Part shown: positions 39,347 to 46,095 of the stretch, piece after piece
Layout: each line of letters opens with the position of its first letter
Position numbering within the stretch: position 1 is the stretch's first letter
Source of the DNA: Verrucomicrobiaceae bacterium
GTDB taxonomy: Bacteria > Verrucomicrobiota > Verrucomicrobiia > Verrucomicrobiales > Verrucomicrobiaceae
Direction: 5' to 3'
Length of the DNA stretch: 64,000 nt
Assembly: GCA_016795465.1 (NCBI GenBank)
Contig: JAEUHK010000019.1
Span: forward strand, 1-64,000
Position numbers and translations under genes: made by a program
The notes under the pieces: generated by a model
What the model was told of the DNA's origin: nothing
The model's database searches: none
The model's input: the letters and a program-made list of their open reading frames with translations, nothing else

Positions 39347-39348
39347 TC

Positions 39349-39714
39349 ATGCTCTTCAAAAACCTCCGCCAGGACCTTCGCATCGCCGATGCCTCACTTG
39401 AGGCCTCAGGTGCCCAGCGCAGCGCTGAAAAAGCCCATGGAAGACTCGAGCGTCTCGACGACCGCCTCAGCCACCTCGCCATGGTCACCGAGGCCCTCTG
39501 GCATCTGCTCAAGAGCAAAACCGGCTGGACGGACGAGATGCTGATGCAGGAACTCCAGCACATCGATGCCGCTGACGGCACCATCGACCAGCGTCGCACG
39601 CCACGCGCCATCAAATGCCACGCCTGCAATCGCAACCTCCCTGCCGATGGCCGCGACTGCATCTACTGCGGCGCACCTCCAGTGATGAGCTCGCCCTTCA
39701 GCAAGGCGTGGTAA
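39349..39714 (+). CDS. Small zinc-ribbon protein encoded directly after the giant gene
   Basis: 121 aa, no signal peptide, so expected cytoplasmic. The N-terminal half (about residues 5-55) is charged and helix-like (RSAEKAHGRLERLDDRL), possibly a short coiled coil. The C-terminus holds a four-Cys zinc ribbon, CHAC at 90-93 and CIYC at 104-107. The ATG lies 2 nt after the giant gene's TGA (TGATCATG), so the two are almost certainly co-transcribed and probably translationally coupled. Function unknown; a role in regulation or biogenesis of the giant protein is only suggested by linkage. It converges with the FAD oxidoreductase gene, their stop codons abutting at 39714/39715. Confidence 0.75.
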   Translation: MLFKNLRQDLRIADASLEASGAQRSAEKAHGRLERLDDRLSHLAMVTEALWHLLKSKTGWTDEMLMQELQHIDAADGTIDQRRTPRAIKCHACNRNLPADGRDCIYCGAPPVMSSPFSKAW

Positions 39715-40920
39715 TCACAACGCCGCCGCCAACTTGCCCGCGGCCTCACCAGTGGCCAGTGCCGTGCCCATGACCCGCGTGCTCGCCTGCGCACGATGCG
39801 TCGTCGAGAGGCAACGCCCGGCGACGAATACATTCGCGAGGTCTCGCGCCTGCAAGCAACCCGCGGGTATGCCGCAAGGGTTCAGCTCACGCGGGAAGAG
39901 CAGTTTGGGACCTTTCGCTGTTTCTCGGAGTTCCATCGGCCAGGTGGCAAAGGCCACGTCATCAGCACCGCGTCGGCTCGAAAGCAAATCTTCCTCCGTC
40001 AGCACCGCTTTGCCAATCCATCGACGGCTCTCACGCACGCCCGCACGGGCTGGCAGCGCCGCGATCCATGCCTCGCAAAAGGCCGCGTGCGCACCCCGCA
40101 AGTGATCCACGATCGCAAAGGCCAGCGCACGCCCTTTGACCTCCACAGCGGTCAAACTCACCGCCGAGGTGCTGTCGTAACTTTCATCGCCAGGAAGGTC
40201 GAGCGTCAAAAATACCTGCCCGCCTTCAATCGCGCGGAATTGAGCTCCAGCGGCCTCACGCGGCAGATGACCGCTTTGGATCGCCCGCACGACCACCGCG
40301 GCCAGTTCCAGCGGCGAGACCTCGCTCACGCCCGCGATGCCCGCACAGTAAGCCGGCCGCAGCAGCTCATGGCTGGGCGCGAGCTCAAACGCATGCCCGG
40401 TGAGAGCCGCAAGCACGGCATCACCGCTCGCATCGACCACCGCTTTCGCCTTCACCTGCATCGAGGAGCCGCGGCAATGCAGCGTCACCTCGCTCACGCG
40501 ACCGTTTTCCACCGCAGCGGCGATCACCGAGGTATGCAGCAGCACTTGCAGCCGCTCCTCCGCCTCACACCAGCGATCATAAAACGCCGCTAGACGCTGC
40601 GGCGAATGCATCAGCACATCCACACGCCCCATCCGCCGCCGCTCGCCGATGCCTTCCTCGATCAAGCGGCGCTCCAGCTCCTCCGGCAGACCCGCGTTCG
40701 CGAGCTTCAGCGGCTCCGCCTCGCTCTCGCGCAGTTCATACAGCCCGCAAAACGAATGCACCAGCGCCGCCGTGCCAGCGCCACCGAGGCATCCACCGCT
40801 TTCCACCAGCAAAACCTGCGCACCCGCCCGCGCCGCCGCGATGCCCGCGGCCACGCCAGCACTGCCGCCCCCGATGATCAGGACGTCGGGTTGGGCTTCA
40901 GGCATGGAAAAAGCAGCCAT
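39715..40920 (-). CDS. FAD-dependent oxidoreductase
   Basis: 401 aa of the FAD-dependent oxidoreductase group with an N-terminal Rossmann fold: DVLIIGGGSAGVAAGIAAAR (about residues 13-32), then VLLVESGGCLGGAGT. A C-terminal FAD segment is also seen (NVFVAGRCLSTTHRAQASTR, then MGTALATGEAAG). Proteins of this layout (FAD_oxidored family) are abundant in Planctomycetes and Verrucomicrobia and mostly lack assigned substrates. ATG 40920 is used; ATG 40905 (MPEAQPDV) is an equally possible start. No signal peptide is visible. It is divergently oriented from the cupredoxin gene across 77 nt. Confidence 0.85.
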   Translation of the reverse strand: MAAFSMPEAQPDVLIIGGGSAGVAAGIAAARAGAQVLLVESGGCLGGAGTAALVHSFCGLYELRESEAEPLKLANAGLPEELERRLIEEGIGERRRMGRVDVLMHSPQRLAAFYDRWCEAEERLQVLLHTSVIAAAVENGRVSEVTLHCRGSSMQVKAKAVVDASGDAVLAALTGHAFELAPSHELLRPAYCAGIAGVSEVSPLELAAVVVRAIQSGHLPREAAGAQFRAIEGGQVFLTLDLPGDESYDSTSAVSLTAVEVKGRALAFAIVDHLRGAHAAFCEAWIAALPARAGVRESRRWIGKAVLTEEDLLSSRRGADDVAFATWPMELRETAKGPKLLFPRELNPCGIPAGCLQARDLANVFVAGRCLSTTHRAQASTRVMGTALATGEAAGKLAAAL

Positions 40921-40945
40921 CAGGCACGGTTTGCCCCGTCAGGCT

Positions 40946-40983
40946 CATTTTCCAATTTTCATTTTCCAGTTTTCACTTTTCAC
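40946..40983. repeat. TTTTCCA/TTTTCAC degenerate repeat
   Basis: A run of imperfect 7-9-nt units (CATTTTCCAATTTTC, then ATTTTCCAGTTTTCAC) lies in the divergent spacer just before the cupredoxin start codon. It is one of several degenerate repeat families sitting in intergenic spacers of this window. Confidence 0.6.
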
Positions 40984-40997
40984 TCCGTTCCTTCACC

Positions 40998-41573
40998 ATG
41001 CGCCTCCTGCTCGCCCTCAGCCTCCTCGCCTCCGCCGCCCTCGCCCAGCAACCCGCCGGTCATGAACACGGCAGTGCCGAGATCCCCGGCCTGAAGAAAG
41101 AGCTCTTCGCCGGCATCACCGAGGCCGATTTCATGAAGCTCGGCGACAAGCCGAAGACCGTGAAGCTCGTGCTCATCGCCACCTTCAATGCCGCGAATTA
41201 CGGCATGAACTTCAACGGCCACGCCCACGGCAAGGCCATCTTCACCGTGCCCACCGGCTGGAACGTCGAGGTCACCTTCATCAATCCCAGCCCCATCCCG
41301 CACAGCCTGCTCGTCGTGGAAAAAGACATGCTCAAGAAGCCGCAGATGGGCGCACCCTACTTCGATGGTGCCGGCGTGCCAAAGCCCGAGCAAGGCATGG
41401 CCTTCGCCAAAGCCGATTTTGCCTTCACCGCCGATGAGGCCGGCGAATACGCCCTCGCCTGCGGCTTCCCCGCCCACGCCGCGAACGGCCATTGGGTCGC
41501 CTTCAACGTGAGCGACGAAGCCAAAACCCCCACTCTTCAGCTCGGTGATGCTCCGGTGAAGGAGATCAAGTAA
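40998..41573 (+). CDS. Sulfocyanin-like cupredoxin with altered axial position
   Basis: 191 aa with a signal peptide (about residues 1-16, ending SAALA-QQ), so periplasmic. The body resembles sulfocyanin-type blue copper proteins: VKLVLIATFNAANYGMNFNG, then NVEVTFINPSPIPHSLLVVE with a His at 102, and a C-terminal copper loop ACGFPAHAANGHW with Cys155 and His160. In typical family members the loop ends in GMW, giving the axial Met. Here the position is His165, so the copper site may be unusual or the protein may not be a standard electron carrier. It likely handles electron transfer or metal. It heads a plus-strand cluster of redox-stress genes. Confidence 0.75.
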   Translation: MRLLLALSLLASAALAQQPAGHEHGSAEIPGLKKELFAGITEADFMKLGDKPKTVKLVLIATFNAANYGMNFNGHAHGKAIFTVPTGWNVEVTFINPSPIPHSLLVVEKDMLKKPQMGAPYFDGAGVPKPEQGMAFAKADFAFTADEAGEYALACGFPAHAANGHWVAFNVSDEAKTPTLQLGDAPVKEIK

Positions 41574-41672
41574 GGGAAACAGGTTGCAGTCAGGCTCATT
41601 ACCTGGCGGCATGAACTTCCTTCCGCATCGGCATTGGCTGAACTCGCGCTGATGAAGAAGTATCGTGTCGTC

Positions 41673-42461
41673 ATGAAAACCAAACGACGCCAGTTCATCG
41701 CCCAGGCAGCGCTCGCGCTGCCAGTGGCAGGCTGTGTGTCCACCAACTCCTCGCAAACCATGAAACTCACCCTTCGCAAATCCAACGAACGCGGCCACGC
41801 CGACCATGGCTGGCTCGACACCTACCACAGCTTCAGCTTCGCCGATTATTACGATCCGGCGCACATGGGCTTCCGCAGCCTGCGAGTGATCAATCAGGAC
41901 GTCATCGCTCCCGGCGCGGGCTTTCCCACGCATCCGCACGCGGACATGGAGATCTTCAGCTACATCCTCTGGGGTGCGCTGGCACATAAAGACAGCATGG
42001 GCAATGGCCGCACGCTCCTGCCCGGCCAGATCCAGCTCATGAGCGCCGGTCGCGGCGTGACGCACAGCGAATTCAATCCCTCGAAGACCGAAGGCGCGTC
42101 GCTGCTGCAAATCTGGATCCGTCCGCGTCAGCGTGGCCTCACGCCCAGCTACACTGAGTGGCATCCCGATCCGGCGAAGGAAAACGAGCCGAAAGTGCTC
42201 GTCATCTCGCCCGATGGCCGCGAAGGCAGCGCCACCATCCATCAGGACGCCGACATCTACCGCGTGCGCCTTCCGAAGGGCCAGAGCATCACCCACGAGG
42301 TCAAAACCGGCCGCGGCGTGTGGTTCCAGCTCATCAAAGGCAGCATCACAGCGCACGGCAGCACGCTGCATCCCGGCGATGCCTTCTCCACCGAAGACAC
42401 CGGCACGCTCACCCTCACCGCCTCCGATGACGCCGAGGCCCTCCTCTTCGATCTCGCTTAA
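41673..42461 (+). CDS. Pirin family protein (exported lipoprotein form)
   Basis: 262 aa, a cupin-fold pirin/YhhW-type protein. The metal-binding residues are in place: His87 and His89 (THPHADMEIF), His131 and Glu133 (GVTHSEFN). Bacterial pirins of this type can have quercetin 2,3-dioxygenase activity. Unusually, the N-terminus is an export signal: twin arginine followed by a hydrophobic run (KRRQFIAQAALALPVAGC) with a lipobox Cys at 21, suggesting a Tat-exported lipoprotein. This favours ATG 41673 over upstream TTG 41634 or ATG 41652. It precedes a DoxX-like gene by 37 nt. Confidence 0.85.
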   Translation: MKTKRRQFIAQAALALPVAGCVSTNSSQTMKLTLRKSNERGHADHGWLDTYHSFSFADYYDPAHMGFRSLRVINQDVIAPGAGFPTHPHADMEIFSYILWGALAHKDSMGNGRTLLPGQIQLMSAGRGVTHSEFNPSKTEGASLLQIWIRPRQRGLTPSYTEWHPDPAKENEPKVLVISPDGREGSATIHQDADIYRVRLPKGQSITHEVKTGRGVWFQLIKGSITAHGSTLHPGDAFSTEDTGTLTLTASDDAEALLFDLA

Positions 42462-42465
42462 TCCA

Positions 42466-42498
42466 ACCAACACACCCCAACTCCAACACTCCACCCTC
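42466..42498. repeat. CACTCCA degenerate repeat
   Basis: Imperfect repeats of AACACTCCA type fill the gap between the pirin stop and the DoxX-like start. A related string (CACTCCAAAACTCCACCACT) precedes the ene-reductase start at about 43881-43902. Confidence 0.55.
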
Positions 42499-42888
42499 AT
42501 GAAACACGCACCCACAATCGCCTCCGTCCTCCTCGGTCTCGCCTTCATCACCTTTGGCGCGAACTTCTTCCTCAACTTCATCCCGATGCCCGCCGATCCA
42601 TCGCCCGCTGACGCGCCGCACAAGCTCTTCATGGCCGCGATGTTCCCCACCGGCTACCTCGCCTTCGTGAAGGTGCTGGAGATCCTCGGCGGCCTGCTCG
42701 TTGCTCTGCCAAAAACTCGTAACATCGGCCTCCTGGTGCTCGGGCCCATCATCGTGAACATCCTCGCCTTCCACGTCTTCCTCACCAAAGGCGCCGGCCT
42801 CACCGATCCACCCATCCTCGTCATCTCGATCCTCTCCGCCTTCCTCCTCTTCACCGAGCGCAAAGCCTGGCTCGGCCTCGTGAAGTAA
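42499..42888 (+). CDS. DoxX-like membrane protein
   Basis: 129 aa with four hydrophobic segments (about 8-27, 45-69, 75-95 and 104-121). The arrangement, with FGANFFLNFIP after the first segment and KVLEILGGLLVALPKTRNIGL in the middle, matches small DoxX-like proteins. They sit in the inner membrane and are often found next to pirin and YceI genes; their biochemical role is poorly defined. ATG 42499 starts a clean N-terminal membrane segment. The gene is 37 nt from pirin and 32 nt from the next gene, consistent with one operon. Confidence 0.8.
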   Translation: MKHAPTIASVLLGLAFITFGANFFLNFIPMPADPSPADAPHKLFMAAMFPTGYLAFVKVLEILGGLLVALPKTRNIGLLVLGPIIVNILAFHVFLTKGAGLTDPPILVISILSAFLLFTERKAWLGLVK

Positions 42889-42920
42889 TTCATCACACAA
42901 ACACCACCACCTCCTCCATC

Positions 42921-43817
42921 ATGACCGCTCACGAGCTCCAAACCCTTCTGTCCTCCGCGGATGCGCCGTTGCTCGTGCAAGTCCTGCCGGAGGAGGTTTT
43001 CGCCGCGAGGCGCATACCAGGCTCCAAGCAGGCCTGCGTGTATGAAGTGGCCTTTTTCGATCAAGTCGCGGCTCTCACCACCGACAAAGCCCGCGCCATC
43101 ATCGTGTATGGCGCGGGCATGGGCTCGCTCGATGCCAAAGTGGCGGCCGAAAAGCTCGCCACCGCTGGTTTCACGAACGTGACGGCCTTCGAGGGCGGTC
43201 TCGATGCCTGGAGCGCTGCTGGATTGTCTCTGGAAGGCGAGGGCACACTGCCCGCCGCGCCTTCGCTCAGCGGCACCTTCCGTGCAGACACCGAGCAGAG
43301 CCTCATCCGCTGGACCGGTCGCAATCTCTTCAACCATCACAGTGGCATCGTGCGCCTCGCCGACGGCGAGATCACGCTGCGCGACAACGCGCTCGTGGTC
43401 GCCCGTTTTCGCATCGCGATGGACAGCATCGCGTGCGAAGACATCAGCGACTCCGCGATGAACCAGATGCTCATCGCGCATCTGCACAGCGACGACTTTT
43501 TCGATGTCGCGCATCATCCCGTGGCTGAATTCGTCGCCGAGAGCATCACGCCACTCGCCACCTGCACCGATGGCACACCGAATTACCTCCTGCGCGGCCA
43601 GTTCACCCTGCGCGGCATCACTCGCGAGATCGAGTTTCCCATCCTCGCCGCCACCGCCGATGGAAAACGCCTCACCGCGCAGGGCGTGCTTGATCTCGAC
43701 CGCACCCAGTTCGGCAGCGTTTACGGCTCCGGCCGACTCTTCCGCTTCCTCGGCAAACACATCGTCAACGACCACATCCACCTGCACATCAAGCTCCACG
43801 CCGAACTCCAATCGTGA
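42921..43817 (+). CDS. Rhodanese-YceI fusion protein, rhodanese catalytic Cys missing
   Basis: 298 aa. Residues 1 to about 110 are a rhodanese-like domain (YEVAFFDQVAALTTDK, then AIIVYGAGMGSLDAKVAAEK, ending AFEGGLDAWSAAGL). Where active rhodaneses have the catalytic Cys after the VY strand, this protein has Gly64 (VYGAGMGS), so sulfur transfer is unlikely and the domain is probably structural or regulatory. Residues about 118-298 form a YceI lipocalin-like domain: LIRWTGRNLFNHHSG at its start and LRGQFTLRGITREIEFPI further on. YceI proteins bind isoprenoid quinone-like lipids. There is no signal peptide, so unlike many YceI proteins this one is predicted cytoplasmic. Confidence 0.85.
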   Translation: MTAHELQTLLSSADAPLLVQVLPEEVFAARRIPGSKQACVYEVAFFDQVAALTTDKARAIIVYGAGMGSLDAKVAAEKLATAGFTNVTAFEGGLDAWSAAGLSLEGEGTLPAAPSLSGTFRADTEQSLIRWTGRNLFNHHSGIVRLADGEITLRDNALVVARFRIAMDSIACEDISDSAMNQMLIAHLHSDDFFDVAHHPVAEFVAESITPLATCTDGTPNYLLRGQFTLRGITREIEFPILAATADGKRLTAQGVLDLDRTQFGSVYGSGRLFRFLGKHIVNDHIHLHIKLHAELQS

Positions 43818-43866
43818 CACAGACACTCCTGTCTGTGCCCATTCAAAAACAGGCAAGAGTGCCTGT
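43818..43866. repeat. Paired short hairpins, CAGGCA/CAGAC family
   Basis: Two small perfect hairpins in tandem: CACAGAC-ACTCCT-GTCTGTG at 43818-43837 and ACAGGCA-AGAG-TGCCTGT at 43849-43866, starting directly after the YceI stop codon. No T tract follows, so an intrinsic terminator is unlikely. The arms are related in sequence and look like a dispersed element. Confidence 0.65.
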
Positions 43867-43902
43867 CTCACTTTTTCCATCACTCCAAAACTCCACCACT
43901 CC

Positions 43903-44967
43903 ATGAAACTCCTCTCCGCACTCACCGTCGGCGCTTTCCAGCTCAAAAACCGCGTCCTCATGGCCCCGCTCACGCGTTGCCGTGCGGATGCCGATCACAA
44001 TCCCACGCCGCTCATGGCCGAATACTACGCGCAGCGAGCCAGCGCCGGTTTGATCATCGCCGAGGCCACGATGGTCATGGAGGGCAATTCCTCCTTCTGG
44101 ATGGAGCCCGGCATCTACTCCGACGCTCAAGTCAAAGGCTGGAAAGTCGTGACCGATGCTGTGCATGCGAAGGGCGGCCAAATCGTGCTCCAGCTCTGGC
44201 ACGGCGGTCGTGCCTGCCATCCGTTGCTCAATGGCGGAGCCCAACCCGTCGCTCCGAGCGCCATTCCGATCACCGGCGATGAAGTCCACACGCCCGAAGG
44301 CAAGAAACCCTACGTCACGCCGCGTGAACTCCGCGACGACGAGATCCCCGGCATCGTCGCCGGATTCAAAAAAGCTGCCGAGAACGCCAAAGCGGCCGGT
44401 TTTGACGGCGTCGAGGTCCACGGAGCCAATGGCTACCTGCTCGACGAATTTCTCCGCGATGGTGCCAACAAGCGCAGCGGCCCCTACGGCGGCTCCATCG
44501 AAAATCGCGCCCGTTTGATGCTCGAAGTGCTCGATGCCGCCATCAGCGTCTGGGGCGCGGATCGCGTCGGCTTGCGCATCTCGCCGCTGAACAGCTACAA
44601 CAGCATGATCGACAGCGATCCCGTCGCCATCACCACCTACATCGCGCAACAATGCAGCACGCGCGGCATCGCCTACCTGCATGTCATGCGCAGCGACTTC
44701 TTCCAGGCGCAGCAAGGCGATGTCCTCACGCCTGCGCGACAGCATTTCAAAGGCGTGCTCATCACCAACATGGGCTACACCGCCGATGAGGCCGAACAAG
44801 CCATCAGCGAAGGCAAACTCGACGCCGTCGCCTTCGGCACCAGCTTCCTCGCCAATCCCGACCTGCCCGCCCGCATCGCCGCGAAGGTCCCGCTCAATGC
44901 GCCGAACCCCGCGAAGTTCTACTCGCCCGGCCCCGAGGGCTACACGGACTATCCCGCCATGTCATGA
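43903..44967 (+). CDS. Old Yellow Enzyme family ene-reductase
   Basis: 354 aa, an FMN-dependent alkene reductase of the NemA/OYE class, reducing activated C=C bonds of enones, nitro compounds or quinones with NAD(P)H. Signatures: NRVLMAPLTRCRAD near the N-terminus, GGQIVLQLWHGGRACHP, the active-site block GVEVHGANGYLLDEFLRDG (His and Asn as in yeast OYE1), then NKRSGPYGGSIENRAR, and AFGTSFLANPDLPARI at the phosphate-binding end. ATG 43903 matches the usual family N-terminus. It overlaps the next gene by 4 nt (ATGA), which implies coupled translation. Confidence 0.95.
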   Translation: MKLLSALTVGAFQLKNRVLMAPLTRCRADADHNPTPLMAEYYAQRASAGLIIAEATMVMEGNSSFWMEPGIYSDAQVKGWKVVTDAVHAKGGQIVLQLWHGGRACHPLLNGGAQPVAPSAIPITGDEVHTPEGKKPYVTPRELRDDEIPGIVAGFKKAAENAKAAGFDGVEVHGANGYLLDEFLRDGANKRSGPYGGSIENRARLMLEVLDAAISVWGADRVGLRISPLNSYNSMIDSDPVAITTYIAQQCSTRGIAYLHVMRSDFFQAQQGDVLTPARQHFKGVLITNMGYTADEAEQAISEGKLDAVAFGTSFLANPDLPARIAAKVPLNAPNPAKFYSPGPEGYTDYPAMS

Positions 44968-45443
44968 GCGCTCCCATCCATCCCGGCGTCCGCATCGGCC
45001 ACGTTCACCTGAAGGTGGCCGATCTCGAGCGCTCGCTCGCCTTTTACTGCGGCGTGCTCGGCTTTCAGCTCACCCAGCGCTACGGACCCGGCGCGGCCTT
45101 CGTGTCCGCAGGCGGTTATCATCATCACATCGGCCTCAACACCTGGGAAAGCCGCGGCGGCAAGCCACCGCCCCGCGGCGCCACCGGCCTCTACCACGTC
45201 GCCCTCCTCTACCCGGATCGCCAATCGCTCGCCGATGCCCTGCGACGCCTCATCGAGCATCAAATCCCGCTCGAAGGCGCCGCCGACCACGGCGTCAGCG
45301 AAGCGATCTACCTCCAAGACCCCGACGGCAACGGCCTCGAACTCTACGTAGACCGCGATCCCGCCGATTGGCCTCGCGATGCAAAAGGCGAGCTCGAGAT
45401 GACGACTGCGCCGCTTGATCTGGAGGCGCTGCTGGAGCTTTAG
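44964..45443 (+). CDS. VOC family protein, CatE/YfiE-like
   Basis: 159 aa with the two-half vicinal-oxygen-chelate fold: IGHVHLKVADLERSLAFY in the first half; GLYHVALLYPDR, VSEAIYLQDPDGNGLELYVD in the second. The second half closely follows the Bacillus CatE/YfiE catechol 2,3-dioxygenase-like group, with the DPDGNGLE motif carrying the metal-ligand Glu. Substrate is not deducible. It is coupled to the ene-reductase by an ATGA overlap, so the pair may act on the same aromatic or quinone-type compounds. Its stop overlaps that of the convergent response-regulator gene by 4 nt. Confidence 0.88.
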   Translation: MSAPIHPGVRIGHVHLKVADLERSLAFYCGVLGFQLTQRYGPGAAFVSAGGYHHHIGLNTWESRGGKPPPRGATGLYHVALLYPDRQSLADALRRLIEHQIPLEGAADHGVSEAIYLQDPDGNGLELYVDRDPADWPRDAKGELEMTTAPLDLEALLEL

Positions 45444-46066
45444 CGCTTCAAATACTTCACGACGGCTTCGGTGCGGCTTTGGACATGGAGTTTGCCGTAG
45501 ATGGTGTGGAGGTGGGCGCGGACGGTGCTGGTGCTGATGGTGAGCTGGTCGGCGATTTCTTTGTATTGGAGGCCGTCGGCGAGGTGCTTGAGGATTTCGT
45601 GCTCGCGGGCGGTGAGGGATTCGAGTTCGGGGCTGCCGGGCTTCGGCGGGGCCTGGAAGTAGGTGACGACTTTGCGGGCGATGCTGGCGGACATGGGCGA
45701 GCCACCTTCGTGCACGTCTTTGATGGCGGCGATGAGTTCGGGGCCGCGGGTGCGCTTGAGCAAGTAGCCGCCGGCACCGGCGCGGAGGCTGTCGAAGATG
45801 GCGTCGGGGTTGTCGTAGGTGGTGAGCATGAGCACCTGCATCTGCGGGAGCTGAGCTTTGAGCTGGGCGACGGCTTCGATGCCGCTTTTACCTGGCAAAT
45901 TGATGTCCACGAGGAGCACATCGGGCACACGGGCGGGCACGGCGCTGATGGCGCTCTCGGCATCGGGGTAGGTGGCGAGCACCTGGATGCCTTTGGCGAG
46001 CGATAGAAGCTCGGCGAGGCTTTCGCGAGTGAGCGGGTCATCTTCGACGATGGAGACGCGGATCAT
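45440..46066 (-). CDS. NarL/FixJ-type response regulator
   Basis: 208 aa. Receiver domain at residues 1 to about 120 with the acidic pocket ED (VEDDPLTRE), phosphoacceptor Asp54 in LLVDINLPG, and Lys104 in GYLLKR. A LuxR-type helix-turn-helix follows (about 143-205: LTAREHEILKHLADG, KEIADQL, STVRAHLHTIYGKL). It is a DNA-binding transcription factor expected to be phosphorylated by the sensor kinase encoded 21 nt upstream. ATG 46066. It is the last gene of a minus-strand operon with the kinase and a GH79-like hydrolase. Confidence 0.95.
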   Translation of the reverse strand: MIRVSIVEDDPLTRESLAELLSLAKGIQVLATYPDAESAISAVPARVPDVLLVDINLPGKSGIEAVAQLKAQLPQMQVLMLTTYDNPDAIFDSLRAGAGGYLLKRTRGPELIAAIKDVHEGGSPMSASIARKVVTYFQAPPKPGSPELESLTAREHEILKHLADGLQYKEIADQLTISTSTVRAHLHTIYGKLHVQSRTEAVVKYLKR

Positions 46067-46067
46067 T

Positions 46068-46095
46068 GATGATTTACGACTTATGATTTATGATT
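46068..46095. repeat. GATTTATGA degenerate repeat spanning a stop codon
   Basis: Imperfect copies of GATTTATGA/GATTTACGA fill the 21-nt gap between kinase and regulator and run into the kinase gene, providing its last Ser codon and TAA stop (minus strand TCATAA). Confidence 0.6.
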
